Shown: one piece after another, positions 38,401-52,800 of the stretch
Layout: every line of letters begins with the position of its first letter
How positions within the stretch are numbered: position 1 is the stretch's first letter
The notes under the pieces: model-generated
What the model was told of the DNA's origin: nothing
The model's input: only the letters and a program-made list of their open reading frames with translations
Database searches by the model: none
Position numbers and translations under genes: made by a program
Source: Ascaris suum
Taxonomy: Eukaryota; Nematoda; Chromadorea; Rhabditida; Ascarididae
Direction: 5' to 3'
Assembly (NCBI GenBank): GCA_013433145.1
Contig: CM024189.1
Span: 4,708,501-4,772,500, forward strand
DNA length: 64,000 bases

Positions 38401-41400
38401 TCACCTCTCAAAGGGTGTTTTGCATAGGCAGGTTGTTTTATAATGTTTGCTAACGAACGTTACGTTAATTTTCTTGGATGTCGGAGAGGTGAAGTTGACG
38501 ACGCCAAAAGATTCATTGGTTTAACGAATAAATACTGAACACTCACCAGGCAGCAACCCCATGTCAGCAACGGTCATTTGTGCTGATATGACTCCAATTT
38601 TTCTTCGACAACAACATCCCATTACTTCGGACTCCTCTCGACTGCTCGTTGGTTGTCTCATATAAGGCGCGTCCAGGTTCAGCATCGAGACTACCGAAAA
38701 ATTTCGTTCTGCAATTGTGCTTTTGGTTTACAATTTATCACAAGCATGATTCTAATAGCCTGCAGAAATCTGCTGCCCGAGCTCCATGCTCAAGAAATTG
38801 GATTGGATTTGAATCTGCGGTAGTCAAAAGTACAGTTCTCTTATGTTGCATTTTTTTATACCGACGAATTTGGATATAACGACTGCAGTATTTTTGGAGA
38901 TTTTTATCCCCTCATTGATACTATTTCAATTCTTGGTTCGATTTCTCAGCACTATTTATTCAGTACAATGCATATTTTTATCGAAGTTGAAGGAAGGTTT
39001 CAAGTTGTTAACAGTGCAGTTAGAATGCATTTTTAAGCCTCCATCGAACTTGAAACCTCTTCAGAGATGTTTTAAAAATATCAGGGCTCTTGGTTAAACG
39101 TTTCACTTTTGCTCTTCAGCGGTGAATAATTTCAAGCGAACGAATTATGTTCAATTAATTAAAGTGCATACCGGCGATTAATTCGCTGGCACCATTCTCG
39201 GGGATTTCAAGCGTTGCGATACATGTGTACCTAACCCATCCGTAATTTTCCTTTTCAATAGATGAGATAACGTCCAGCGGCAGCTGAAAGCTAAGCAGCT
39301 TTGCAAGTCATTTTTATGGCGCACGGATTGTGGTAATAGCTATCCAGGAATGTGTTTTTGATCCGTCTCTGACATTCATCAATTCACAGAATTGATGCAG
39401 AATCCATGCTCATCTGTGACTTTGCATATTTAAGACGGTTGAATAAGTTGAAGTCCAACTATGTAGATGCAACCTTGGAAAGTAACAACTTTGGACTATA
39501 AGTGTATCGGACGACCTAACTGCACCGCTTTTTGAGAAATGCATACTCCAATAAAGAAACGCTCATATTTTTACGGTATCAGTTCCCACCAGCTACGGTG
39601 GAAAAGTCATTTCTTCTCTCCACTCTAATTTTACCTCGGCAAAAAAATTACTAGAATGTTAAAAAAAGAAAGTTCAACAGCAGTTTAATTTTTAACTTCA
39701 GGATGTGGCAAATTCCACAGTTTTGCGATAAATTTCTGGAATGAGAGTAGTGAAGAGATTAAAAATGACTGACAGCTTGAGAGCAGATATTTTCGTTGAT
39801 CATAACAAATGATGTAATAAAATGGTTAACCGGATGTTCCGACCTATTTGTGAATTCGTTTGCAGTTCTGTGATGGCAGCAAATGGTTGATTGGTATATT
39901 AAATGCTCACTGTTTAGAGCAATTATGAAGGTTTATTAAGACGGCAAACTTACTGGTATTTGAAAGCATATATTATGAAGGCCTTCTGTCAGGTAAAAGT
40001 TTTCATCACAGTGATCGGCAATTACCCTATAATAAAATTTATTTACTCTGTCGAGCGCGAATAACTGGAGGAGAATATCAAATAGTCCTCCGCGATATGT
40101 AGTTTTGCACTTCTGCTCAAAAAGCCAGCCACTTTCATAGACTACCGAAAGATGACAAAATATGAGAAATAATATATTCATATTTTAATAAATCTCATCG
40201 CTTCAACAATTATCCTACAAAACATTTTTTTTTCCTCAAAAGCAATCGGTACAAAAAGCGCAAACAAACTTTTAGGCAGCCTCATATTGTGCAACTTTTT
40301 TCACTTGAAGAGAGGTATAAGAACGATGCAGACTATATCCACCAAGTTTTTTTTTCCAAGATTGCAGATTATCTTAGCTTTGTGGTTTTGGAGACAGAAT
40401 TATTCAATGTGCAGATAAAAATACATACAAATGTACATTTGCGCGGATATGAAGCAGCGATAATGCATTCTGTAAATGGCAGTTCGCAAAGTCGCACAAG
40501 AACACATTTTATGTGCTCGCTTAGAACATCTATCAAAAATTCGTTATTTGAACACAGACAGCTGTGAAAGGTTATGCTGCTTATCTACATTAATTCAGCA
40601 CATAGCGCAACTGTGGAAACCTTGGCTAACTTTGGTGGTTTGAAAATGCAACTCCACCTTGTCATAGGCATCATCAGTTGAAATCATCCATGTATATACT
40701 ACATCCCAAAAAGGACCCGTCTCCTTTGTTAAGTTGAATCCGCACGCGTAACCTTGCGAAATTCCACTTTTGCATTGTTTAGGACCAAAATTTTTTAAAC
40801 CAAATAGCCTTTGAGTTTTTGAGAATACAACCAAATGTTAAATCCTATGCGGGCTTGCTGCTTGGTTACCTCGAGTTTTATCGGACGTAAGCTACACTTT
40901 GTTACTGAAAGATTTGAAGCGTAACCGTCGAATAGAGCGATATTATCATGAAGTGCGAAAAAGAAGCTTTAATATTACCGGGTCAAGTCAACATATTCGT
41001 TAAGAACTTGCTCGTTACTCTCGTACACTTGCTCGCTATTCTTGTTCCTCCAGCTGGTTTGCACCTGGCCAAGCAACTTCACACTCAGTCGAGCTATTTG
41101 CACCTTTTTGCAAACGCTGATCTCGATCTGACCCTACAAGTAAGATTCACGAGCTTAGTTCGGCGTTTGAACTTCATAGCGTTGTCCATTCCCACGTTCA
41201 CCGATCATGTGTGCTGTCCTCTCGATGTACTTCTAAGCAAGCAGTTGAAACTGAATGCTCCTTATTAAGGGAAGGGATGCCGAAGAAACTGCTAAAGTGG
41301 CAGGGTAGATTCTCATTTCCTACCAATTTAAGCAGCACAAATTCATACTTTCCAAGTAATAATTACATTGTTTCAAGAAGACCACATTTTTCTTCACAAA

Positions 41401-44400
41401 TCGTCCAAGTTTCGAATCAGGCTAGAACTAATTTCTTGCAACGTGAACTGCGCCAAATCCAATGACGCTATTCTAAGTGAAAAGTTTCCGTGCACAAGTG
41501 AGAAAATCTAGTTGAAATTTATGAGAATGCTGAACAGATGCAAAAATTTACAGATAAAACCGAACTTTTTGCTTTAAGCATTCACCACCGCACACAGGTT
41601 TATGGATTTTCGAATTCGTCATGAAGAAATACGAAAAGTGTAAGAGCAATATTTGCTTTCAGGACAAAAGCTTCTGCTACTCATTTACCGTTCAGCTTAC
41701 GAAACCATTTCGAGTTGGAGTTTTTGACTGGTGCTTGTGAGTTGTAATGGATAGCTTTCTTATGAAGGGCTAGTAAAGGATTTTTCGCGTTCTGAAAAGG
41801 ATTATGACTCATGGGTTATGGGTTATGACTATTTCAGCTTTTTATTCATTTCTAATCAAGTACTTTTCCATCAGAAAAGTTGGATTATGCTCCTACGAAT
41901 AGTTGCACTACTTACAAACCTGAACAGGACCACACACGTTACGAAATTTTGATTATTTAAACGCAGGAAATAATATTCGATATTGAAGAAATCTTATAGC
42001 TACTGGCCCCAGAAAGTAAGCACTTTTTGTGCAAGAAAACTCTTCCCCTTTTTTGGCAGCGACACTTTAAAAATCTATTCAGTCGTCTACAAAGTCATAA
42101 TAAAGTGATAATTACTCAGCATTTCTAAAACACTTGAAGCAATAAACTTAAACACGAGCTACTTCTCCTCTGATCTCAGCTTCACATATTCAAGAGTCAC
42201 TCGCAATCGAAATAGATTATTTCCCATTTTATGATATCTTCTCTCCAGTCATAATACGTCAAAATTTTAGGGCTTCTTGGAGAATTCACATATGATTTAC
42301 TTCTCGAGCTACAGCTTTTTTTCACGCACATTCATCAGCCAATCACTTGTATTTTTATTGAAATATTTGCATTCTGTTCATCATGCTGGCCTTCTAGTGG
42401 TTCTTCTTCTAAAATGGAGATATGGAATAAGCTGACTGAGAGTGCGCTCAACGTCAGCGCGTTCATTCCATACCCAGCCTAATGATCAGCACTCTATAAA
42501 TATCTCTGTGCGTTGCACGCTTGTGATGACTATTTATTCTCAGCAAGCAGTCAGTCTCTGATGAGGTTATGCGCTGTCAGAAAAGTCGGAAAAATGCTAG
42601 TCTGTGATCGATTAAATTCAATGATTTCTTGCCTCATAGTGATAGCACTTGATTGTTATCCCCTTAATTACCGAAGTGGGTAGAAGGAGAGTTCAGATCA
42701 AACTCCCGGCTATCGATTCAGCAAGGCAGCCAATTTTAACTTGCAGGAAACTTTTGAAACGTTTTTCACTAAAGAAATGTATAATGTGGTCTAATTTGCT
42801 ATCTCTCAATAAGATACTATCTGAAATTTTCTTTATTTTACCTCAAGTTCCAGTCGTTTACAAAATTCTTCTACCTGTGCATTCAAATTCCACCAAGGGT
42901 TCTATCTCCTCATTTATCCCATTCGTGAGTGCTCATTCATTAGCACCTTCTCGTGTGCATCTTCAAGGCCGACGGGAAGTGCCTTTTTCTTGGAACGAAA
43001 ATCTTCATTCCTTTTTCAACGAAATGGCTGGTGATGCTGGCTATACAGTCTTAGTGGAATCAAAAAACATAAAACGTCGTTAAAATGAACATAAGAATAT
43101 AACTTAGGCAAGAGGATGTGTGCCGAATGTGCTAAAGTGACGTCACTTGCTTGAAAAAATGTGTGGGCAGTATGCTGGTATGTTATGAAACGCAATGTTG
43201 AGGTGTGCATATGCGATTTGGAAATTGGGAAGCAGAATTAGCTGCGTCTGCACCAAAAATAAGTCTGCAAGTAAACCGCACATTTTTATTAAACTATGGT
43301 GATGGTTTGTTGTATGCTAGATTGGTACGGTAGATGGTAGACTGGTGTTCTCAATGTGGCAGTAGAGGGAGGCATTCAAGTAAACCTTCTGAGAAAACTT
43401 GGGTTGTCTGAGGAGTGAAATATAAGCATTTTGAGTTTAAAGGTAATCACTAATGGTCTTAAAACAAAATACGCTATCTGCGCTTAGCACTTTTCTTTTG
43501 GTGATTTCTACAACATTCCCGTCTAATACCAACTCTCTCAGTGGCCAAGATGCCCTGCCGCTTGTATTTTTGTCATAATCGTGGCTAATCAACTGAGGAG
43601 CTATTCTCGGTTTAAAAAGTTTGTGACAACTATTTCGCATGCATAGTTTTCATTTCTCGGAGCACCACTGCTAACAGAGATCTCTTCTAACTCAGAAGAA
43701 TGGCTACAAAGTGCAAGTATTTCTCTATCTAAAACAAGCAGGAAAGTCTGACTGACCTGAACAGTCTCTCCGCCAATATATGGTTTATCAGACTGATTGC
43801 TTAGCAGGACATCGAAGTGGTCGATTTTCATTTTGTCTCCATCGAGAGATTTGCGGCGCGTACTCTTTGCCTCCTGCCTCGACCTGATACTCCAATGCGG
43901 GCAAATCCGCTTGCCGTACTCCTGAAAAGGCAGCTTTGGATGAGATGTCATTGCATTTTCTCAAAATTCCTACTGAATTCATCATGCGACCTTACAGCAA
44001 ATGGATCAAGGGATGGATCTCCAAAAAGCTGATGAAACATCGAATCAGGGATTCAAGTCCATAAGAACACGCTGTAAACTGACCCTTCAGAAAGCACTAA
44101 GTTATCGATGGACTCATTATGCGGCTCTAGGATCTTTTTTTCTTGAAGAAGAATGCAGTGATAAGAAAAAGGTTCATGAAATCATGAAACTTTGAAGTGC
44201 GCTTGTCAAAGTGGTTTGCAACGTATTTCTGCAGCTGCAACAGGTTTTCAATTTTATGTAACTCCCGTGAATGCCAACAGGTTGTAAATTGCCTTCTTAT
44301 AGCACTTCGGTAGACGAAATAACATCAATTACTATAGTAGATGATGTTTTGACGAGGCTGAAACAGATTTGACCATTAGGTGCTTTATAAGAATCGGATA

Positions 44401-46977
44401 GTGACCATTCAAAATCGCGTTAGAACTGATTCTTACCACATGAAAACTGTACCAATTTATGAAAACTGTACCAGCGGAAATAACACAGCAGTGATCGCCG
44501 TGATGGATGGGCTTTGAACGAAGCATTTTATTAATCTGTTAAATGCTATGGGATCATAGATGAAGCAGTAAGGAGAACAAAAAAGGTAAGCAATAATACA
44601 TATGTTAAGTGAACTCGCCGCATTTAGCAAAGAGAGAGATGAAAACCGTTGTTAGTATCGCTACTGGGTGGAGTAGTCGGTGAACCGTAATCGCGAAAAA
44701 ACCAGCTTGAAAAGTATGAAGAGGCACACTTCACGCTATATTCTTATGCATTCGGTCACAATGGTTTCGTTCATGAAATCTTCTTTGCCTTTACTTGTTC
44801 ACAAATGTCCGCGTTTTGGTGATTGTAGAACTTGGCTGATGTTTCCAAAAAATATCGGCTCAGAAATCATCTACAAGACTTTATTGGCATTAGCTTCCAT
44901 CGTTTAATTTGTCACAAGAAGGCATACATAAAACAAATAATGCACTGCAGTTTTCTTCTTTTCTTTCGTGAATAAAGACTTTACAACTACCGAATCTTCA
45001 ACAGCAACATACCGCCACCAATAATACTTATAAAATGAGGACAACAACAACAACAACAGCTACTACTACTTAAATAACCTCCTTAGACAGTAAACGGCCA
45101 ACGACAAAATCACTATAAGTTAGAGGATTAGAGGACATATGCAGGACTCTAGGGAAATGATGTGTTCTGATTGGGTACTGCTAGCTTAGCCGAAAAAAAT
45201 GCTGGGACATCTACCATAAATTAATCTAAGTTGCTTTTGATAAAGTAGAATGCTTTTCAGATATCAAGAAAAAATATTTCCAAGCATCCACTGTGCGCGA
45301 GAAAGTTGAAATGGAATAATTCTGCTCAACGAAGCACGTTGTTGAGTGGATCGCATTCCTTTTAATAGAACCTTAGACATCGGAATCTTTTATTAAACAG
45401 TGGTTTTGTCACTTGAGCTCTGAGGTGTAAAATATGTCTTCAAAAACAGCGCTCATCGTGACTGGAGACTGGAGCCTTCAATTCTTGTGACGATTTTGTT
45501 GCAAATTGTGAAACGCTCGCATATAGCGATGAGGCTTGAAGCCGCCCACATGCCACTGCTTCTACAGGTTCATTTCAAGAGGCAAAACTTCGCAGTATTG
45601 TCATAGGAATTATGTCTTGCTGCTGTCAGTTGGAGATTTCCATGAGATGGGATCTTCATGAACCGTATCAAACGCAGTAAATTTTTGAACGGCTACTTTA
45701 TCGAATTAGTGCCATTCATTAGGTCTGCTAAAAATTGTATTATTTAAACACAACCTTTCGCTATCAATATTTTTGCGCTATTTTGGCAGATTTCTTAATG
45801 AGCTGTCGTTTTTGCCCCATAAGAGATTGGTAAGGTTATGTGTTACAGCATTATTTACACTTCTAGGTCTCGCATTTGCGCTGTCTTTTGATTCCTTGCT
45901 TACGCTTCCTAATAATGTGATAGATAACGCGTGGTGTATGCATATCAATGAATATTTGTGCATGTGCCACTACAGCAGAAACGCAATTTACATAGGTCCC
46001 TTAGCGCATTCCTATATTCCTTACTGCTAGCCAAGTAGTACTTTATGAATGCGCGATCATATTCAATAGGTATTCACCTAATTCTGCAAAATTTAGGAAA
46101 ATTGCTTCTCAGCAGTAATATTAACGAATTCATCAACAAATCTCCCACACACATGCAGATACAGATTCAGGAATACCATATATCTAGGACATGCTCAATC
46201 TTTGAAATAAGATAAGCAGTTCCTCTCGGGGAACGGCATATGATTTCCGATATTTAGCGAGAAGATTGCAGAAACATCAATGAAAAATCGAGAGGAAGAG
46301 GGAGGAGATTGACAAACGGCAAAACAGACGAATGGATGTGCCACCCAAATTTTTTAACTGTATCTTTAATATTTTCCGAACTGAAAGTGCCTGACGTATA
46401 AGTACACACATATCTGTGCAAGCATGGATGAGACATTGCCAAGATGCGTTCTACAAATAAATATTTGCAGAGCATAAAAAGTGGAGAGAATGCCGAAAAG
46501 GTAACAGTACAGAAAGAAGCTTGTGAAAACGCTGGTCGAAGATCTATTCATTTCATGTGCCAGCATCGATTAGCAAAGAGCTTTGACGAAATAATGGAGC
46601 GGAGCATAGCTCATGGATCTATTTATTCAAGCATCCGGCATGCTTCTTTCATTTCATGCAATCAAAGAAGTTACATTTCAGCCGAAATTTTATCGTTTAC
46701 GTAATTCACAAACCGACTGCTTGACGTTGAACGATGCGCAGTCAGCGCATTGGACTTTGAATTTAGAAGGACAAGACTTCTCGTCTTAACATTTCGACAT
46801 AGCCAATACTAACAAATAATTTAAGCGACAGTCTGAGACGACGAAGCATTCCTCTCTGAGCATTTCTCAAACAAGCACTGAGTATAAATAATAGCCGAGA
46901 AGCGTTTTCAAAACGGGGATCGTTTAGAGAAATCGACTTACGCCATCCTGTATGGCTATGCGTTCCGGGATCTTCAT
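35448..46977 (-). CDS. Arrestin-domain-containing (alpha-arrestin-like) protein
   Basis: Predicted arrestin-fold adaptor of the ARRDC/TXNIP type, likely involved in sorting membrane proteins. Exons in transcript order: 46977-46942, 43921-43757, 41133-40979, 40026-39954, 39283-39172, 37757-37570, 35645-35448; all phases agree, giving about 308 residues. Arrestin_N about residues 43-180: KIDHFDVLL, YIGGETVQGQIEI, VQIARLSVKLLGQ, TSWRN, YLTEGLHNICFQIPLPLD and ENYGWVRYTCIATLE. Arrestin_C about 180-300: GETVKITLTVENN, LCQQLDF, KYIDFTVPRGLQPTS, LITISYFFKLDM and VIVPVIVGS. The chain stops only a few residues after the C domain, so the long PPxY-bearing tail of many alpha-arrestins is missing, unless a further exon exists beyond the possible donor at the stop. 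Introns 1 and 2 are 3.0 and 2.6 kb. Translation could also start at Met43 (43831). C. elegans has many arrd genes, so no symbol is assigned. Confidence 0.85.
42649..43083 (+). other. Long open frame antisense to an arrestin intron, probably non-coding
   Basis: One frame stays open for 144 codons within intron 41134-43756 of the arrestin gene, on the opposite strand. The translation has no recognisable domain and mixes hydrophobic and basic stretches. Lacking a family match or neighbouring exons, I consider it chance or a fragment. Confidence 0.3.
45041..45070. repeat. Trinucleotide microsatellite (ACA)n followed by (CTA)n
   Basis: Uninterrupted ACA units followed directly by CTA/TAC units, within the first intron of the arrestin gene. 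Confidence 0.85.
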
Positions 46978-46995
46978 TTTGGGTGAATAGTAGTG

Positions 46996-47025
46996 TGCAT
47001 GCGCAGCGTTTGATATGCATGCGCG
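46996..47025 (-). promoter_or_regulatory. Paired GCGCATGC palindromic elements upstream of the arrestin start codon
   Basis: Two near-copies of the NRF-1-type palindrome (core GCGCATGC on the - strand) start 20 bases apart, 19-48 bases upstream of the ATG at 46977. The surrounding sequence (46940-47215) is GC-richer than its neighbours and open in one antisense frame. The position suggests a core-promoter or 5'-leader element; factor identity is inferred only from motif similarity. Confidence 0.4.
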
Positions 47026-49865
47026 ATGAAGGGCAACAACGAAGCTCAAATGGGCACATAGCGAAAGTGAGTTGCTCTTTGCACGTTGTCGTCATTACTA
47101 TTGCCACCCCAGCTGCCGTCACCGCTGTCGAATTGTTTTCCGTGAAACATGAATAGCATTCGCTTGGGTTCTTAGACCTCACAATGAGTGCTATCGTCTT
47201 ATGCGTTAAATCCATTGATCAGCGTGAAAAAGGATCGCCCTTCGTGAAGAGAGAAGCCGAATCGCATTTCCACACATCAAGCTAATTACGTTTTAAACGA
47301 GCGGCAAATGGGCAAGCACCTATCAGCTCGTTCTCTTTTTCTGCTTATTGAACCGGAACCGATTCAGTGTGAACGCAATTAGACAGTCTAACTGTGAACT
47401 GCATTTTTCATTCAGCAAGGTACAAAGACAGGTGAATACACTTTAATTGTTCTCACTTCCTCCTAACTCTTTCCATATACAACAAATATTTGAGACAGAT
47501 TAGTTTCTCAGAGAGATGATTGCAATGTCGCATTGTGAACGAAAAAACCCCGTATTTTCGATCTCGACTGAGGAAAATGAATTAGAATACTCGATAAATA
47601 AACTGTGATTCTTTGCGTTTTGCGTTAACTTGGAAATTTTCAATACGTTCTACAATGTGCCGGAAAGGTAATGTGACGAGATCCCACAGAAGGAAGCCGG
47701 AAATTGCACTTTCACTAAGAAATCAATCTGTTAACGAAAAAAAAAGGAAGAAAAAAATGCTAATTCAAACAATTTTTCAATCTTTTGCGGTGTCCTGCTT
47801 TATAAAATATTTTCTTTAAAAGCGCGCATTACTGAGCTAAAATGTTTTATGCTATAAACGAGTTTATGACAGTGTTTCGCTTATCGATATAATGCTTGTT
47901 AACATATTTCATCCGCTGGAGTGAAAACCTCAGTGTTCCCTTCTCCCGACTATTGAGAGGAGAGGTCTTTTTCGACTTAGGAGGGATCCTTCTTATCGAA
48001 CAAATACGAAAACCGATTCTTGCTTTTCATCTAAAATTTTCACCAGTTTTTCGATGTTCATGAGCAAATATCAATTTAAAACCTCAGAAATGCCAACAAT
48101 GTGAACAATAATCAACTAAAACTCGAAAACGCAGTTACCACGCTCTGAAATCGCTTACAAAAAAGCTTCCTTGGAACATATAACTAATAAAATAGTGGGT
48201 TCTGGTGCAGAAAGATGTTGAAGGTTACAGGTTAATTCATTGTGGCAGAAAAGGCCATAAATTTTATAATCGAATAACGTTGGATGCTAACAGCGACATT
48301 TACCAAAAAGGCAACGAACATAAAATGATCTGAAGGAATATGACTTATAAACCAGTAGACAGAATTTTACACTTGGCCAATGATTTCAAACCTAAAAGTT
48401 TTTGAAGCTTATTCCGTACTGCATTTTCATTGTGATCGAATATTTTGAATACAGCACGCCATCACGGAATTCACTGCTGACTCTCCTTTCGCATAGAAAA
48501 ATGATCGCTAATGGTTTCGACTAAAACAAAAATCGTTAAGGAAACTTTCAAAAAAAAGGTGACTGTGCTATTGATTAGAAAATTTTTAATGCGCTAAATG
48601 GGCCGCAAACTGACATTCGCGCTCACTGATGAAATTAGTCGAAATAGGGGAAATAAATTTAGTTGCAACAGAACGAAGAATGTTTTGCATAAAATCATGT
48701 TGCACATTGCAACTCATCATCAGACTTGACTGCTAGCCCTTTTACCCGGTATTACACTGGCTAAGGTAATATTTCACTAGGACACTATTTGAGAATCAAG
48801 CCAATTACTTACAGTTCTTTTCTCAGGCAGTATTATGGCACCGCAATATCTTTGTTTACTTTCGACGTGTTTAGCACCAAAAAAAGTTGAACCAACCTTA
48901 CATTGTTTTAATCGCAAAGTGAAATGCAAAACTGCACTAAATGCTTCGTGTTGTAGGTTTTGCAATTTGTCATCTTTTCTGTCTCTTTTGCTAGTTCTTT
49001 CACCAAAAAAAAGCTCCATTTATTAGTAAGTTTCTTATCACTGAAGCTGTCAAAGTTATAAAATCTATTAAAAAGGCTTCGTCCTGCACGTTTTCAAAGC
49101 TTCCTATCATTTTCATCAAGTCTACTAGAATTCATTCATCATCATCGCAAAAGTTATAACTAAGCAAATTAAATTCAACAAAGACGCAAGTGAAAAAATA
49201 TCAAGAGCATGTCTATTAAATGCGCCGTATTTGCATCACATTTCGATGTCAGCCGACATCATGTGCAATCATTAATCCTGTACGCTTTCGTTAGGTGTCA
49301 GTTGTATTATAGCTGCCTTCTTGGCAAAAAAATTTGTTCGCTCTTCACTTCTACATACATCATTATGCATCAAAAAGTAGAACATAAGATAAACAATGCA
49401 CTCATCTCAACAAATTCTCATTTTCCTCCCTCTTACCAGTTAGTACTTCTTTCACAAGAGTTTATAGAACACTGTGGGCCTTCAATATGCTGAAGCAAGT
49501 GGTGATCTCCTCAGAAAGTTTTTTGTTGTTTTCGTTGAAGCATTTAAAAATCGCTCGCCGCAGATTCCTTTTCTCTGTATCGGATACGCTTATCATCGTT
49601 TTGTTCTATGCTCTTCCGCATGTGAGATTCATCATCCGATGTTCCTTGGAAAACCTTTCCATTTTCACGCGGCTTGCAAAATAGAAATTGAGAATATGCA
49701 ACTAAAAGGTCGCTAAATAGGTGAAAATCAAAGGTTACATAATGCTACACGTTGGATCGACCGAATCGCTTCGGAGTTCGTTATATGCAAACTGCTGTAA
49801 AATGGTTCGCCACAGTGTATTGTAGCCTTCCTAGGGTAGAAATCAACAGTGAGAGAAAATTCAGA

Positions 49866-49883
49866 GGGGGGAGGGGGGGAGGG
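49866..49883 (+). other. G-run tract with quadruplex potential
   Basis: Runs of six, seven and three G separated by single A residues, in otherwise AT-rich DNA. Confidence 0.6.
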
Positions 49884-52800
49884 TAGCGTTGATCACATCG
49901 AAGTTCCGGAGAAAAGTGGCGAGGACGCATGGAATGGAAGCAAGAAAGAGTGAGGTGACCAGCCACTAAGAATCATCGAAATTACACAACATTGCACGAA
50001 GTAAAGTTTTCGTGGATTTATAGCAAGAAAGATGTAAAACAAATAATTGGAACATGGCGTACATATTTAGGCGTAGAAATCGTGGCGCTATTGCAGCGTT
50101 ATTCAGTAAATCTCAACATGAAGGCATGAACTAAGGCTGCATAAAAGAACCTCAACATCGCTGGTTTCCGAGAATGTGATTACTGAAAATCAACGCTGCA
50201 CTGGTCAAGCCAATTTATTTTTTAAGGAAGTGAGGAAGCACTGGAATGCTTCACGCTCCGTCATGCCAACGAATATGTGCTACAGAGGCGCACTCATATG
50301 TATATAGATTGTTGGCGAATTATCACTTTTGGTCATTTTGCAAAAATACGCAAAGTACTGAGCAAATCGAAAAAACATAGGGGTCGGAATGGGATCTTCA
50401 ATTACCAGCAGGTGGTCAATTTAATAACATAAAATTTTAAATCGCAGAAAGGTCATAGGCACGATCCGCATTGCTTATGCTGTTCTTGATTCTTTGACAG
50501 TCATTTTCCTTGGCGCTTGCAATACATCCGAGCACAGAAATATGAATGTGTGCAATTCGCATAATTTTTCATGCTCTTTTTGCGTGCACTTGTTTCCATC
50601 GAACAGTGCACTCTAAAAGAGTCGCTAATTTTAACAGCTGCTTTGCTTCCGTTTGCTTTTATGCGTAGCCTTTACTTGTTTTACAAGCCTTTTTTTTGTT
50701 CTCGAATCATCTTATTTTCGTGAAAGGGTTTTCTTCGCAATAATTTTGCATGCTTTTCCAAAATTCTGTCCTATAAATGACTATCACTTTGATAACAACG
50801 GCTAACACATGCTGAACTGTATCGCCTACCACATATTGAGCCTTTCCGAGTAGTAAGAATAACCTGTTGGCCTCAGTTAGGTTACGTGATTGTTCAAAGG
50901 GAAGACTTGAAAAAGAGAAGAAGATACTCACATACAGTTTCTTGGTTTTAACTTGCCACTACAAAAAAGAATGCAATGTATAATGCATAAATCAGAAAAA
51001 CTAACAGATTCGTTTTATTTTAGCTGTGAAGAACGGACGACTTCCAAAAATTGCGTGCATAAATTGATGAGCTCTTATCATTGAAAATCATCTCAAAATT
51101 TTCACAAAGTTTTGCGGTCAATTTCCATCCTTACTCACTTAGTTTTTATACATGCGGCCTTTTTGAATCATATTCAAAGAAATTAAAGATTTTCACCTGT
51201 AAAAAATCGACGCAGGAGAAACGAAGCGTAAACTCTAAGTCAGTAGTGTTTGAAGCTTTAGAGTTCGGGAAACTCTGTAGGGTTTTTTTTTGCACATTCA
51301 ACGCAAGAAACTGATTTGCATTGAATGCAAAATTACCGGCGCCCACCTCGTCACCAATGCAAACTGCATTGATGAGGAAATGGTTGCTGGTAATTGTGGA
51401 TTGGCCAAACTCACTTTACGAGAACCATCATTTTCTCGACTCTTTTGGCAAAAATAAGTCGTTTGAAATACGACCAGTTTGAGCGAAACGAGTGTTGCAT
51501 TCTTTGTTCGACACGGATTTGGCTACCCGATAAGGATGAGAAGTGCTCGAAAATTACACCGATGTACTGGCGCAGTATCGAAAATATAGTTGACAGTTAA
51601 ATGTAGGGTGGTCTTACCCATTGGTACCGTACAGTGTGCCGCCAGTAATAAGAGTAAATGCAATTATTCGGAATTGGTGAAATCGCATCCAAGTAATTTG
51701 CAACGAGCGAATAATTTGCAAATTATAAATGGGGGCATATGTAATTAATAAATTGAATAAAAGGCAATAAAAGGAACATGTTGAGAATTTGAAAATGAGA
51801 ATTATACTAGCCATCTTGTTAATTATGCTGAGCTGAGCACCATGTTTTCGCTATGCCTGGAAATTAAATTCATTAGTCACAAAGTTTTCTTTGAAAAGAT
51901 GTCTCCGTTTACCAATCCAATCAAAAACAAATGAAGGATTTTTATTTATTTATTGTTTTCACGACGAATAATTTCAGTTAAAGATTTGAGTTTCACTTTC
52001 CTGTGTTATAAACGAATATCGACCGCGAATTTTGTTGACTGCTTTTAGCCTCCGATTGTTTAATCATTTAATTTTTGTAAATTTCTTCAAAGTTGCTGCA
52101 ACTTATGTTATATATGCCAAAATTCCATAAAGGTATCGGCCTCTAAGACTACAATGTTGACGCCAACAAATCAACGATATGATGATATGATGATTAGACT
52201 CAGTAGCAACGAATCGCCACATGTACATTGTTATTGACGTTTAGCACAATGTTATGGCACACTTACTGGTGCAAAGAAGCTTTCATTGACATTCCACTGC
52301 TAGTGGCCTAGGAAGCACGTCGAAATCGCTACTTTATCAGACTCTCATCATCAGGAACCAAAGCGGGAAGCAGCATCACAAGCGACAAGCGTCTAAGTTA
52401 CAATCGATCACACAAATTGAAGCAACGTGCATATCTAAACTCCTTCATATAGGCAGCAACAAGAGGAACAAGGAAATATCTTGGCATATAATCAAATGAT
52501 CTTCCAATTGCAATTGCATTTAAAACAGTCACGAGGCGTTCAAACCTTCATCAGAACAGCACCTGCTCAACAAGTTGTTTACACTCTGCACACTAGTCCC
52601 TTCGAGGCGCATCAGCCTTACGAGTATTTGGTGTAATCTCACCAAGCGGTCACTGCCCCTCAACGAGACGAGCGTATGCCTCACTTTTGAAGTTTTTTTG
52701 CAAATTATTTGTGCGTAAACTCGGCAGTTTTTACCATTTAGTTAAAAAATTGTCCATCTAATCGTAACGAAAACATCATTAATATGAAATAGTAGCGTTG

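Noticed and set aside
46763..47215. 150-codon minus-strand frame
   Set aside because: It runs through the arrestin first exon in another frame and beyond its donor; the short frame from 46977 to 46942 fits the downstream exon instead.
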